A DNA stretch of 64,000 bases from an uncultured Aeromonadaceae bacterium (GTDB taxonomy: Bacteria; Pseudomonadota; Gammaproteobacteria; Enterobacterales; Aeromonadaceae), in the NCBI GenBank assembly GCA_945957385.1, contig CAMFKP010000001.1, positions 62,001 to 126,000 of the forward strand. Direction: 5' to 3'. This document shows, piece after piece, positions 54,822 to 63,514 of this stretch. Numbering within the stretch: position 1 is the stretch's first letter; each line of letters begins with the position of its first letter. The notes below the pieces were generated by a model. The model ran no database searches. It was not told the DNA's origin and saw only the letters and a list, made by a program, of their open reading frames with translations. Position numbers and translations under genes: made by a program.

Positions 54822-55301
54822 GTGAACGAAAGTACCAATTTTTTCGACTTAAATCGTGCAATTTGTGACATTGCTTTCGCTTACCACGCAGTTCGGTGGC
54901 TCGAAGCTCTCCCGTCAATCTTGCGGAGCACAATAAGATTCGATGGTAGCGATATCCAATGCTATCGCCTTTCTTTACCTTTATCTGAAGGCATTGGAGT
55001 TGCGACTGACTCTATTGGGAAAGCCATTGTTTTTAGCGATGAACTGGAATGGGTAAAAGGCCTGCCGGTTGAGAGTTTTTCACTGAATGACACATTTTTT
55101 ACAATTTTGGTACGCGGCTTTGATTTTGGGCAGCGTAAAATCCCTGAGTTCGCAATCCAACTAACGCTGCCTACCGATGGCAACGCGAAGCAATTCATCA
55201 ATGCAATTAAAGATGAGATTCAGCTGGGCCTTGCAGTGGCGTCGAAGGAAGGGGTGATCAGCAGGGTAAATAGCGTATTCTCCTGCAGCTATTCAGCATA
55301 A
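54822..55301 (+). CDS. Hypothetical protein, 159 aa
   Basis: GTG 54822 is preferred because GGAG lies about six bases upstream; the frame stays open to 54690 but that would overlap the divergent gene. Soluble mixed alpha/beta protein (RFDGSDIQCYRLSLPLSEGIGVATDS), no signal peptide. Family not recognised. It stands alone on the plus strand inside the leftward transfer region, between two divergent gene ends, and is followed by a good terminator. Confidence 0.68.
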   Translation: MNESTNFFDLNRAICDIAFAYHAVRWLEALPSILRSTIRFDGSDIQCYRLSLPLSEGIGVATDSIGKAIVFSDELEWVKGLPVESFSLNDTFFTILVRGFDFGQRKIPEFAIQLTLPTDGNAKQFINAIKDEIQLGLAVASKEGVISRVNSVFSCSYSA

Positions 55302-55326
55302 AAAAAGGGCTCAATGAGCCCTTTTT
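55301..55326. terminator. Bidirectional terminator
   Basis: Stem AAAAAGGGCTC / GAGCCCTTTTT with an AAT loop. It ends the gene at 54822-55301 and the leftward operon whose last gene ends at 55340. Confidence 0.88.
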
Positions 55327-55339
55327 GTTTACCGCATTT

Positions 55340-55705
55340 TTATTGAGGTTTTGCAGCCCCCTGCTCTATTCGCCTACATGTCCTATTGACCGATTGCATC
55401 GCCAGTTGAGGGGTCATACCTTGCTTGCGGCACAAATGAAAATGGTTTTTTAGTTCCTCGGCCAGAGATATAACCTGATGTGCATCACCACCTATCGCCG
55501 TTATAACCTGCTGGGCACGGCGGATATATGGTGACATTTCCATTTGAGTCCATCGTCGGATAGCGACTAAACCAGTATCCCGATATCTCAGGATACGGCG
55601 TGTACGCTGCAGCTGAAGTGATTCTGCGTAGGAGAGGTGATTACCCTCCCCTATCGTTACCGCAACATCAAGATAACTTGCATCAGCACCCGCAAAATTC
55701 CTCAA
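55340..55705 (-). CDS. Hypothetical protein with TTG start, 121 aa
   Basis: The start is TTG at 55705; GGAG, overlapping the upstream stop, lies eight bases before it. Basic, helical protein (LQLQRTRRILRYRDTGLVAIRRWTQ) that may bind nucleic acid or another protein. Family unknown. It is the last gene of the block 64000-55340, which ends at the terminator at 55301-55326. Confidence 0.65.
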   Translation of the reverse strand: MRNFAGADASYLDVAVTIGEGNHLSYAESLQLQRTRRILRYRDTGLVAIRRWTQMEMSPYIRRAQQVITAIGGDAHQVISLAEELKNHFHLCRKQGMTPQLAMQSVNRTCRRIEQGAAKPQ

Positions 55706-55710
55706 GGCAA

Positions 55711-56682
55711 TTACTCCGAAGCAAGGCAGCCAAGATCAGTATTACCCACATCGATCCCCATGCGTTTTAGGGTTTCAATTTGGACATTACCGGTGTCCAC
55801 GCCGGCATATGGGTCTGTACCGCCGTTAGCAATGGCTTCTTTTTGTTGGTCAACCATTTTACCAATTTCATCTGGTGAGATTGCCCCTTTCTGGAGGGCA
55901 GATGCTGAGGCAGACGACTTGTTGGCAGATGGAACCAGCTTAGTAAACACATATGATCCGGCGAGAATGAACACTAAAAATACGGCAATTGATGCACCGA
56001 TCTTCCACAGGGGCCATTTTTCGGAGTCATAAAGTGGTTTTGACTGGAAGCCAGTCGCTTGTTTGCGCTGTTTACGTGCAGCGGAATACATGGCGCTCTT
56101 AAGCTGTTGGCGGTGCCCATGGGCAGCAACGGCAGGCACAGATACCGGCGCAGAGCCAGTTGAAGAAAGTGCAGAGTAAAATTCAGCTTCGTTGTATTCA
56201 GCGGCTTGCGAGATAGCGCCACTGAGAATAGCACTCCATTCAGCAGCAAAGGCTTGCTGGAGATTGCGAGTAACCTGAACCTCGTCATTGCCGCGCTCAT
56301 TGGCAACGATGGTCTTTTTGAACTCGCCAGCCGCCTGGAATTTAGCAAGGGTAATAGTATTGCCACCAATCAGAACATTTGCTTGGATGGTGATTTGCGT
56401 TTCTTCCGAACCATTTTCATCTGCCGATTTGGTGATATTGACGGCTGGCGGTTCAAAAATCCCATCATTAAGCTTATAGGTGACTAATTGCTCATAAACG
56501 GCAGAGTCTGAAATGTAGGCGGCCTGAGCTGCCGTATCTAAAGACATGCCCGAACGGAGAAAAATCTGGATCTGGCTTGTTTTCGGATCATAGCGGAGCA
56601 CAACACCCTCAATCCAAGGCTTCAACTTGAGAAATTCTTGAGGGTGGTTCGTGGTAAATTTTGGCTTCTTAGGTGCGCTCAT
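55711..56682 (-). CDS. Single-pass membrane protein of the transfer region
   Basis: 323 residues. The N-terminal 200 residues form a cytoplasmic-looking mixed domain (FTTNHPQEFLKLKPWIEG) with long beta-like stretches; a single membrane helix (IGASIAVFLVFILAGSYVF) lies around residues 232-252, followed by a short, mostly disordered periplasmic part ending near CLASE. The topology recalls IncI-type TraP, but no motif proves it. Its ATG overlaps the preceding oxidoreductase stop (ATGA). Confidence 0.7.
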   Translation of the reverse strand: MSAPKKPKFTTNHPQEFLKLKPWIEGVVLRYDPKTSQIQIFLRSGMSLDTAAQAAYISDSAVYEQLVTYKLNDGIFEPPAVNITKSADENGSEETQITIQANVLIGGNTITLAKFQAAGEFKKTIVANERGNDEVQVTRNLQQAFAAEWSAILSGAISQAAEYNEAEFYSALSSTGSAPVSVPAVAAHGHRQQLKSAMYSAARKQRKQATGFQSKPLYDSEKWPLWKIGASIAVFLVFILAGSYVFTKLVPSANKSSASASALQKGAISPDEIGKMVDQQKEAIANGGTDPYAGVDTGNVQIETLKRMGIDVGNTDLGCLASE

Positions 56683-57560
56683 TTCTTTTTGATATCCTGC
56701 AGGATGTGTTGAACAATGGCCGTATCGCCGGCTTTACGCACAACGGGTTGGCCTGCTGCGTTGAGGTAATAAGCTGTTGGGACGCCGATCTGACCCAGAT
56801 CTGGGTTAGATGTATACGTGGCGCGTAGGAATTGCTCATTGGTCATGAGATCTGCAACGATTCGCTCGTCTGGCTTGCCACCTGCAAGTGATGCATTTTC
56901 AAAAACTTGCTGAATGGCTTTGGTCTGATCTTTCATAGCCAAGCCAGTCACGATTGAATCAAGGCTTTTAAGTCGCTGCTGATCGTTGCCGAGGACGATA
57001 ACAGGTAGCCACTTGACTGTGATTTGACCGGCTGCAACCGCTGGGCGCAAAGCCTGATAGAGCTTGTGGCAGTATGGGCACTTCGGATCGAACACGACGT
57101 ACAGGATCTGATCTATTGGCCGAGGTTTGCCATCAAGAAAACCACGTTTACTGTTGATTTGCTCGACCGCCTTTTGTGCGCTCAATGGCGGCAATTGCTG
57201 GGCGGCAGGTTGGTTTGCAGACGACTGGGCTCCAGAAGCAGGAGGCAGGGCTTCACTTGCCTGCTTATCTGCATCTGTGATCATGTTATTCGATAGGACT
57301 TGCCCCGTCTTGGCATCCCAAACAACACCGGCAAAAGCAGTTTTACCATCTTGGGTAACGTACATAACAGCGGGCTTAGATCCTTTGCCGGCACTAACAA
57401 CCCATGCGGTGGTGCCGTTTGGGCCTGGCTTCTTGGATAGAACGTGCAATCCCTTGCCTTTGAGGAACTCTGGCGCACCGGCTGGTGCTGATGGCTGCGC
57501 AGCAACCGCTGAGAATGCATAGATTGATGCTAGCAATGCAAAGATAATTCGTGAATTCAT
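56679..57560 (-). CDS. DsbC/TrbB-like disulfide oxidoreductase
   Basis: 293 residues with a signal peptide (MNSRIIFALLASIYAFSAVAA). A DsbC-type domain has the active site FDPKCPYCHKLY (CPYC near residues 160-163) with a following thioredoxin-like fold and conserved GVPTAYYLNAAGQP cis-proline turn near the end. It shuffles or forms disulfides in the periplasm. In IncI plasmids TrbB is the same kind of protein and assists conjugation. The exported, cysteine-rich proteins encoded downstream are likely clients. Coupled by TAATG to the transglycosylase. Confidence 0.85.
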   Translation of the reverse strand: MNSRIIFALLASIYAFSAVAAQPSAPAGAPEFLKGKGLHVLSKKPGPNGTTAWVVSAGKGSKPAVMYVTQDGKTAFAGVVWDAKTGQVLSNNMITDADKQASEALPPASGAQSSANQPAAQQLPPLSAQKAVEQINSKRGFLDGKPRPIDQILYVVFDPKCPYCHKLYQALRPAVAAGQITVKWLPVIVLGNDQQRLKSLDSIVTGLAMKDQTKAIQQVFENASLAGGKPDERIVADLMTNEQFLRATYTSNPDLGQIGVPTAYYLNAAGQPVVRKAGDTAIVQHILQDIKKK

Positions 57561-58057
57561 TAGTTCCTCACCATTGTCAGTTGGATACTTTTGCCATATT
57601 TATTAGCGAAGTGATTTGTTAATATCCGCTCCCACATGGCAGCGCGTTTTCTTATCAAAGATGCGTAATTTGAGTTGTATGGTTCATTAGCGCTGTGATA
57701 CATCGCTGCCGCACGCCAATACCCCATTCTGTTTTGATTCTTGGCTATAAGGGCTGACAATCGGTGAGCTGCCAAATCAGCGGCGTAACAACCATCAGAT
57801 TTTAGATGGTACTCTGTAATACCCAGTTTCTCGTAATCCGATTTGATTGTTTTTCGATTGAACTGGAGTTCGCCAACATCCACAGCGCCATTGGGATGGA
57901 TGGTAACTTTACCATGCGCCCCCGCCTCTTGCTCCCATACAGCAATCAATACATTTGCAGGGACTGAATGTTTATTCGCCCTGGCAATTACGCAATTTAA
58001 GTCGGCTTTACGCCCTTCAACATAATATGCGTCTATCTGCGGAGGAAGATCGATCAT
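57560..58057 (-). CDS. Lytic transglycosylase-like protein
   Basis: 165 residues, ATG 58057. The catalytic glutamate is Glu44 in AVWEQEAG, with GAVDVGELQFN at the conserved substrate-binding loop and RAAAMYHSANEPYNSNYA in the last helix, as in SLT-type lytic transglycosylases. These enzymes cut peptidoglycan to let a secretion channel pass. Curiously no signal peptide is seen, so it needs some other route to the periplasm, or is shortened. Coupled by TAATG to the oxidoreductase gene. Confidence 0.78.
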   Translation of the reverse strand: MIDLPPQIDAYYVEGRKADLNCVIARANKHSVPANVLIAVWEQEAGAHGKVTIHPNGAVDVGELQFNRKTIKSDYEKLGITEYHLKSDGCYAADLAAHRLSALIAKNQNRMGYWRAAAMYHSANEPYNSNYASLIRKRAAMWERILTNHFANKYGKSIQLTMVRN

Positions 58058-58061
58058 TTTC

Positions 58062-58697
58062 TTATTTTTGAATTAGTTGATCGAAGTCATCTTTAACTTG
58101 GCTTTTAGCCAACCAGAATAATTGTTCAGACATCCAGTCACGAAGATTATTCGGATTGTACAGACGGTCGTGCAAAGCAATCCAATACCAATATGCACAC
58201 TTAAGGCCTCGAATTGCCAAAGTAATAGCGAGTAGAAGCGATGAGATCGCATAAAGCGGGGATGAAAATATTGCCAGAAATGCCGCAATCAAGATGACAA
58301 CCATGGACGATAGCAGATACATGCGATTCTGTTGCACATGGTTTTGGAGGATATTGTAATACTCTTGGTCGGTGAGATCATCGAACTGAGAGCTGTACTT
58401 TTTTGCATCGTCCTCTGTGACAATTGATCCCATCGCTGGGCGTACAAACCCACATGAACTACATTTTGCCTCCTGATCAGTCAGGGCAGGCATGGTCAAG
58501 GCCTGGCAGCGAGGGCATGCCTCAGTAGTTGCGGCTTTGCCTAGGTCAGATGCCATACCTACAATGCGCTTCATGCCGTCCAGATTGGCTATCTTTTTCA
58601 GTGCAGCCACATGAGCACGGTGGTAGCGCCGGATCAGTCCAGGCTTTTTGGCAGGAGTTCCGTTGGTGGTTTTATGATCTAGGTCTTGCTTTGACAT
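58062..58697 (-). CDS. Zinc-ribbon membrane protein
   Basis: 211 residues. The N-terminal third holds a four-cysteine zinc ribbon (Cys61, Cys64, Cys79, Cys82 in CPRC and CSSC). A hydrophobic pair of helices follows (about residues 122-168: YLLSSMVVILIAAFLAIF and AISSLLLAITLAI). The C-terminal part is charged. Function unknown; zinc-ribbon membrane proteins can serve as scaffolds or sensors. Its ATG overlaps the stop of the gene before it (TAATG). Confidence 0.7.
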   Translation of the reverse strand: MSKQDLDHKTTNGTPAKKPGLIRRYHRAHVAALKKIANLDGMKRIVGMASDLGKAATTEACPRCQALTMPALTDQEAKCSSCGFVRPAMGSIVTEDDAKKYSSQFDDLTDQEYYNILQNHVQQNRMYLLSSMVVILIAAFLAIFSSPLYAISSLLLAITLAIRGLKCAYWYWIALHDRLYNPNNLRDWMSEQLFWLAKSQVKDDFDQLIQK

Positions 58698-59080
58698 TAG
58701 TTGTCTGCCGGTTGTATCTCGGAAAAAATCGCGTAATCGTTGAGCTTCGCAAGTTCGGCAGACAATAGCACATGATTTTTAGGATCAACGATTTCACCTG
58801 CAACGCGAATAACAGGCTGTTGCGGATCATCGTCGTTGTATTCGCAGGTTATTGAGGCTAGAAGATTTCGGTCTGGATACAGATCATAGGCAAATGCAAA
58901 TACTGAAGGGCCGTTGAACTGTACTTCTACAAAAGCGCCACTCTCGTTGTCCGACAGAATACCCTTGATAGCGGGGCCATCGTAAGTAAGCATTGCTTGT
59001 ACTGGATCATCTTTATATGGCTGCGGAATAAACTGCGGCGGCAGCTGTTGGAGCAGCATTTGAGTCAATAGGTAGTCCAT
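58697..59080 (-). CDS. Hypothetical protein, 127 aa
   Basis: ATG 59080 overlaps the stop of rdgC (TAATG). Soluble beta-rich protein (GPAIKGILSDNESGAFVEVQFNGPSVFAFAYD), no cysteines beyond one, no membrane segment. Family unknown. Expected to be translated together with rdgC. Confidence 0.68.
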   Translation of the reverse strand: MDYLLTQMLLQQLPPQFIPQPYKDDPVQAMLTYDGPAIKGILSDNESGAFVEVQFNGPSVFAFAYDLYPDRNLLASITCEYNDDDPQQPVIRVAGEIVDPKNHVLLSAELAKLNDYAIFSEIQPADN

Positions 59081-60006
59081 TAGATTTTCTCCACCAGTTC
59101 TTGAGCAGCCATAAACATCGTATTCATCAGCATCATCATCGGAACAAGAGGGTCATCCTTCGAGCTCTGTTGAGCTGACTTAATGATGGCCTTCATCGAT
59201 TTTGAAGGCGCTATTTTCTTAAAAACAAATTCTTGCGTTGCAACACAATAAATCATCTGGTTATAGACCAGGCCTATTTCTTTAGCGCCTTTACCAGAAT
59301 CAAGATGCGTATCTACTTCGGTCGCGGTAAGGTCGTGATTATCAAGCTTGGCATTCGGCGGGGCATCACCGCCAGAATCTACCAAATGGACGTATTTTCC
59401 AAGTTCAAAAGGCTCTGGCGCTTGTTTTTCTTTTAACCAGTTGGTGAAAATCTCAGAAAGAACAAGTTTCTCTGGACGAATTGGGGCAATAGTGGTGCCT
59501 GCGCCAGCAGCCTTTTTAAGATGAGGGATCAGAATGTCCATAATTGCGTCAGCACCCGCGACACTTGATGACTCAACGGCAATTTGACACTCTGTTGTAT
59601 TTATAACCACCCGACTAATCTTTGTGTCTACAGGGGTATTAGGCAAGAGATTAACGACTGCTGCTGCCTTAATGGTCTTTTGCTCAGCCTTAGTGAGCTC
59701 ACTCAGCTTCTTGTTATATTGGGCTTTAGAAAGATTCGACATCTCTTTCTTTAAGGTGGCTGGCTTTATGTTCTTCGTATCGGCTCGAAATGCCATGATC
59801 AGATACTTGCTGTGGCGCTCTTCAACTAGAGTAGCTGATTGGTCTTCAGTAATGGGAGACACCAGACCTTGCTTCTTCTGCTCAGGTGGTTTTATGTCAG
59901 CGTATGCGAGGTGTTTGATTGCGTCGCAAAGCTGTTGAGGGTGGACTTTATAGGCTGGATCGGCGCTGTAAAGGACTAAAGAAGTAATCGGGTCGATATA
60001 TTTCAT
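59080..60006 (-). CDS. rdgC: RdgC-like recombination-associated protein
   Basis: 308 residues, similar in length to chromosomal RdgC. RdgC forms a ring-shaped dimer that binds DNA without sequence preference and restrains RecA-mediated recombination. Matching signs: a LILIPHLKKAAGAGTTIAPIRP turn, then LSEIFTNWLKEKQAPEPFELGKYVHLVDSGG, the dLtatEVdtHLDSGKGAKEIGLVYNQMIYCVATQEFVFKKI stretch typical of the C-terminal half. On a plasmid it might limit recombination of entering or leaving DNA, or promote anti-SOS control. It is translationally coupled to genes on both sides. Confidence 0.78.
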   Translation of the reverse strand: MKYIDPITSLVLYSADPAYKVHPQQLCDAIKHLAYADIKPPEQKKQGLVSPITEDQSATLVEERHSKYLIMAFRADTKNIKPATLKKEMSNLSKAQYNKKLSELTKAEQKTIKAAAVVNLLPNTPVDTKISRVVINTTECQIAVESSSVAGADAIMDILIPHLKKAAGAGTTIAPIRPEKLVLSEIFTNWLKEKQAPEPFELGKYVHLVDSGGDAPPNAKLDNHDLTATEVDTHLDSGKGAKEIGLVYNQMIYCVATQEFVFKKIAPSKSMKAIIKSAQQSSKDDPLVPMMMLMNTMFMAAQELVEKI

Positions 60007-60614
60007 AATGTCACTAGGGCATATGTCTGTATTTGATTGCCAGGTGTGCCTAGAAGATGAAATTGGTTTTTTATTTCATCAAAAGGGAGAATGGGTGTAA
60101 GACGATGCCCATCTTGATGCACAATTGAATAAAGTACATCCCGCTGAGTATATGCTTGCGAAGCATGGGTATCCCCTACAACAAGCGAATACATTAACTT
60201 TATCTCTAAATCGCTAATTCTTCTTTCTGTGTTTTCTGCTCGTAGGTTGCGAAGTCTGGTGTAGTCGATTCCAGATACGGACGAAAAGTCCTTCAGAGAG
60301 TCATCAAAACCGATTACGGCAATGACGATATCAATGAGCTGACGCTGTGGATATGAAGAAAGCCATGCCAATGTACACTCGGTGGGAGATATGCCTGCCG
60401 CAGTTGAAATGGATGCTACCAACTCTGCTTTAGTCCATACCTCACTTTTTAGAACTGAATTAACTGCATCGCGAATTGGCTTTGTAGGCTCAGTGATGTC
60501 TCTGGCCAGGGCAAAAAGGGAATAGCCATGGCCAGAGGGCGTTGGAACACGAATGCAAAGTGTTTTTTGGTCTATATGGACAATTTTGATTGCTGGCTTG
60601 GTAGGTAGTGTCAT
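60003..60614 (-). CDS. Hypothetical protein, 203 aa
   Basis: ATG 60614 overlaps the stop of the coupling ATPase gene (TAATG), and its own stop overlaps rdgC (ATGA). Soluble alpha/beta protein with no membrane segment. The middle (WTKAELVASISTAAGISPTECTLAWLSSYP) could be a helix-turn-helix-like bundle. Family unknown; placement suggests an accessory of the coupling protein. Confidence 0.68.
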   Translation of the reverse strand: MTLPTKPAIKIVHIDQKTLCIRVPTPSGHGYSLFALARDITEPTKPIRDAVNSVLKSEVWTKAELVASISTAAGISPTECTLAWLSSYPQRQLIDIVIAVIGFDDSLKDFSSVSGIDYTRLRNLRAENTERRISDLEIKLMYSLVVGDTHASQAYTQRDVLYSIVHQDGHRLTPILPFDEIKNQFHLLGTPGNQIQTYALVTL

Positions 60615-63514
60615 TATTCTGTTTCTGTCTGGGTATTGGTGACAGCCTGAGCTACGAGTGTTTGCGTAGACAGCCGGATCTTAGTGATGGCATCGACAAA
60701 TACATCTTTCGGCTCTGGATCAGGAACTACACCTTGATAGTAACTGGTGGCACTATCGATCTCATCAACTAGCTCTGCGGAAGCCTGCCTTGCACTGAAC
60801 ATGCCCGTACCGGATGCGTATGCAGTGGACATATACATGCATTCGACGGCGTGAGTAATCTTCGCTACGCCACCAGCAAGGGCAAGAGTTGAGCCCGATA
60901 GTCGCGATATATTGACAGGCTCAAAATCAAACTCTGCATTCTCATATTCCTCAAAGCCAGGGGTTGAATCATCTTGAAGGTCGGCATAAAACGCTTGGAC
61001 CCTTGCTTTGACGAGGCCACTTGCTGATGTTGAGGCTATCTTAGGCTCGGAATGGGCACTTGAGCTGCTTGGCTCTTTGGCGTCGTGATGGGCAGACTCG
61101 TGAGCAAATTGTGCTGGTGCTGCTGGTGCTGCTGGTGCTGCTGGTGCTGCTGGCGCTGCTGCTGGCTCCTGCTGATACTGGGGATTCTCACTTCGTGACG
61201 TGCTTGTGCCTGATGGTTGGCTAGCATTAGCTGAGGCCAGCGATGGGGATGTACGTGAACCGGCTGCGGAAGCTCCCACTTCAACGGCGACGGGCGAAGC
61301 TGCTAGTACGGCTGCAGGAGCTGGAGCCGTTGTTGCTTTCATTGCAGGTGGCTGTTGTGCTTGCTGGATCGATGGGGTTGTTGGGGCACTGTTAGCATGA
61401 ATCTTTAAAGAATGTGCCGAATTGGTCTGGATGCGTGCCATGGCCAGAATGGTCATGGTTACGGCTGTAAAGCCAAGGCTGCGAGACTCGATCTGCTGGA
61501 AGTGGGTATTATTTGCTGTGACGAAATCAATGCCCTGCCTTAAAAGCTTAATCCGCTCAAGACTGGTTCCCTTTGTATAGGTCATACCGTATGTATTGTT
61601 CGGAATGGCTTTTGCAAAGGTGCCGTCTACAATCATTGCACCCAGTGCCTTTGATAGAGACCGTGCTGCTTTGGCCAGATTGACCTCAGAGACACTAGGC
61701 GGCTCTACAGGTAGGAAATGATTAAGGCGCATTTCTGAAGGGCGTGGCGAAGCCGTATAGAATGTACGCTGCCGGACTACTGCAACACCCTGTGTACCGT
61801 CTTTGTATTTCTTGCCGACAAACATGGTGAATTCACCATTTTCCTGACCGGCAATTTCCTCGTAAGTGACACGAAGGCGCTTTTCAGTTCGGGTATCTCG
61901 ATTTGTACGGTATGAGCTGGAAAAATCACCTTCGATATGTTCTTTACCGCCAATAACCTCCACATCCGCTTCATCAACAAGGCCTGAAATCTTGCGCCAT
62001 GTCTCCGACTCTTTACCAGACGTGATGCGGCCAACCATTCGGATATTCGTATTTTCCCATGTTGCGTCAGCTTCCTCCGGCGACCCTTTCTTCAGGCTGG
62101 ACATATCTTGCGTTGCAATTACGATGGAGAAGCCCAAACTCCTACTTTGAGCGATTGCACATGCAAATCCGACGCAAATATAGTAGCCGTACTCATCTAG
62201 AACGACTTGATAGGGAAATTTTGCATTAGTTGGTCGTGAATCGATGATGACACGGGTAATACCTTCTACCCTGTTGCCGAGTGCGCCACCCATCATTTGC
62301 TTGACCTGACCGATGACGATCTTACCAAGCATTGATGAGGTGTCTGTGGATCGTTCTAGGGAGGGAATGGCACCAACCAAAATACGCCGGTTCAGGACAA
62401 CATCGTACATATAAATTTCACCCAAGCCTGTGCCGTAAATATGGCCGTAGGTGTATGACATGTCGTTCCAGAGGCGTGTTAGCTGCATTGTAATATAGCC
62501 AAACTGCTCAAGCGTTTTCTGCTCTTGATTGCCTTTGTTGCTAGGCTGATAGCCTGGTAGGGTTGTAACGAAGTTGGCTAACGGCTTTACCAACTGCTTG
62601 AACATGGGGTCATTGTTGTAACTAATCTCAGCACCTATGGAGTCCATAGAAACGAGATCGAGGGCATATTTCTCTAATGTTGGTAGATCAAAATATGGGA
62701 TGTAGGCATTCGGATTGAGTAGTAAGTGGCCAATATCACGCTGGTACACCAGCACCTTATTCATAGCTTGAATAAAAGAGATGGCCCGCCCCTTCCACAT
62801 ATCCGTTTTACCGCCGCCATCATCCATCTGCGAGATTTGCAACTCAGAGATCACCGCATCTGACCCTGTTGAATAAGGGGCGCAGGTATTGGTGATTTTG
62901 GTTTCCTGTCGCTCGGAAAAGTTTGCCCCACCGGTCAAGAATGAGAGCTGCAAAAGGTCAATCTGACGGTTGAGTGTTTTTAGTAGACGAAATACGTTTT
63001 CAAACAGTTTTGGGTCGCCTTTACCGTCGATGAATGCGAACCCCGATAAGTTGATGAGGGCATTGTAAACAATACCCAAAAGAGCTTCGGTTTTACCCGA
63101 GCCCGTAGTACCGATCAACAGAACATGCGTGCCAATGTCTGTTTTGGCGGCCCAAACTTCGAGTTTTGATGAGATTTCTATGCCAAAAAAGGCGACGCCC
63201 TCGCCTTTTTTTTTGCCTTTATAAGAGCCATCAAAGACGCCAGAGTGGAATGGCGCACGATATGGAAAATCCCACTTGCCCCCTGGACGAACCCAAAACA
63301 AGTAAATCGTCCACATGAGAAACAGGGATATTTCGACGGCTAGGGGTAGCATAACGGTGAAGAATGTCGTTACAGCGAGAACCACCATGGCAAATGCAAC
63401 CCCATTGGTGGTTTTCAGCCCCAAAAACATCTTTGTGAGGCCAGACCGCGTGTCTACACGGAGCCGATCTGGCCGTATTTCTTCGTGACGCTGTGTGCCG
63501 CTAGTCCGTGCCAT
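60614..63514 (-). CDS. trbC: Type IV coupling ATPase TrbC/DotL-like
   Basis: 966 residues. Two membrane helices near residues 38-58 and 62-76, Walker A GTTGSGKT at 135-142, Walker B VVLDE about 434-440, and further conserved TraD/VirD4-like strands. This is the coupling protein of type IVB systems (TrbC in IncI plasmids, DotL/IcmO in Legionella), which takes the relaxosome and protein substrates to the channel. The C-terminal third is Ala/Pro/Ser-rich with a repeat of 9 bases at 61113-61157. The overlapping TAATG start at 63514 couples it to the partial gene upstream. Confidence 0.92.
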   Translation of the reverse strand: MARTSGTQRHEEIRPDRLRVDTRSGLTKMFLGLKTTNGVAFAMVVLAVTTFFTVMLPLAVEISLFLMWTIYLFWVRPGGKWDFPYRAPFHSGVFDGSYKGKKKGEGVAFFGIEISSKLEVWAAKTDIGTHVLLIGTTGSGKTEALLGIVYNALINLSGFAFIDGKGDPKLFENVFRLLKTLNRQIDLLQLSFLTGGANFSERQETKITNTCAPYSTGSDAVISELQISQMDDGGGKTDMWKGRAISFIQAMNKVLVYQRDIGHLLLNPNAYIPYFDLPTLEKYALDLVSMDSIGAEISYNNDPMFKQLVKPLANFVTTLPGYQPSNKGNQEQKTLEQFGYITMQLTRLWNDMSYTYGHIYGTGLGEIYMYDVVLNRRILVGAIPSLERSTDTSSMLGKIVIGQVKQMMGGALGNRVEGITRVIIDSRPTNAKFPYQVVLDEYGYYICVGFACAIAQSRSLGFSIVIATQDMSSLKKGSPEEADATWENTNIRMVGRITSGKESETWRKISGLVDEADVEVIGGKEHIEGDFSSSYRTNRDTRTEKRLRVTYEEIAGQENGEFTMFVGKKYKDGTQGVAVVRQRTFYTASPRPSEMRLNHFLPVEPPSVSEVNLAKAARSLSKALGAMIVDGTFAKAIPNNTYGMTYTKGTSLERIKLLRQGIDFVTANNTHFQQIESRSLGFTAVTMTILAMARIQTNSAHSLKIHANSAPTTPSIQQAQQPPAMKATTAPAPAAVLAASPVAVEVGASAAGSRTSPSLASANASQPSGTSTSRSENPQYQQEPAAAPAAPAAPAAPAAPAQFAHESAHHDAKEPSSSSAHSEPKIASTSASGLVKARVQAFYADLQDDSTPGFEEYENAEFDFEPVNISRLSGSTLALAGGVAKITHAVECMYMSTAYASGTGMFSARQASAELVDEIDSATSYYQGVVPDPEPKDVFVDAITKIRLSTQTLVAQAVTNTQTETE
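61113..61157. repeat. 9-bp tandem repeat in trbC
   Basis: Four perfect and one variant copies of GCTGGTGCT, encoding an Ala-Ala-Pro run on the minus strand. Slippage would lengthen or shorten this linker in units of three residues. Confidence 0.85.
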
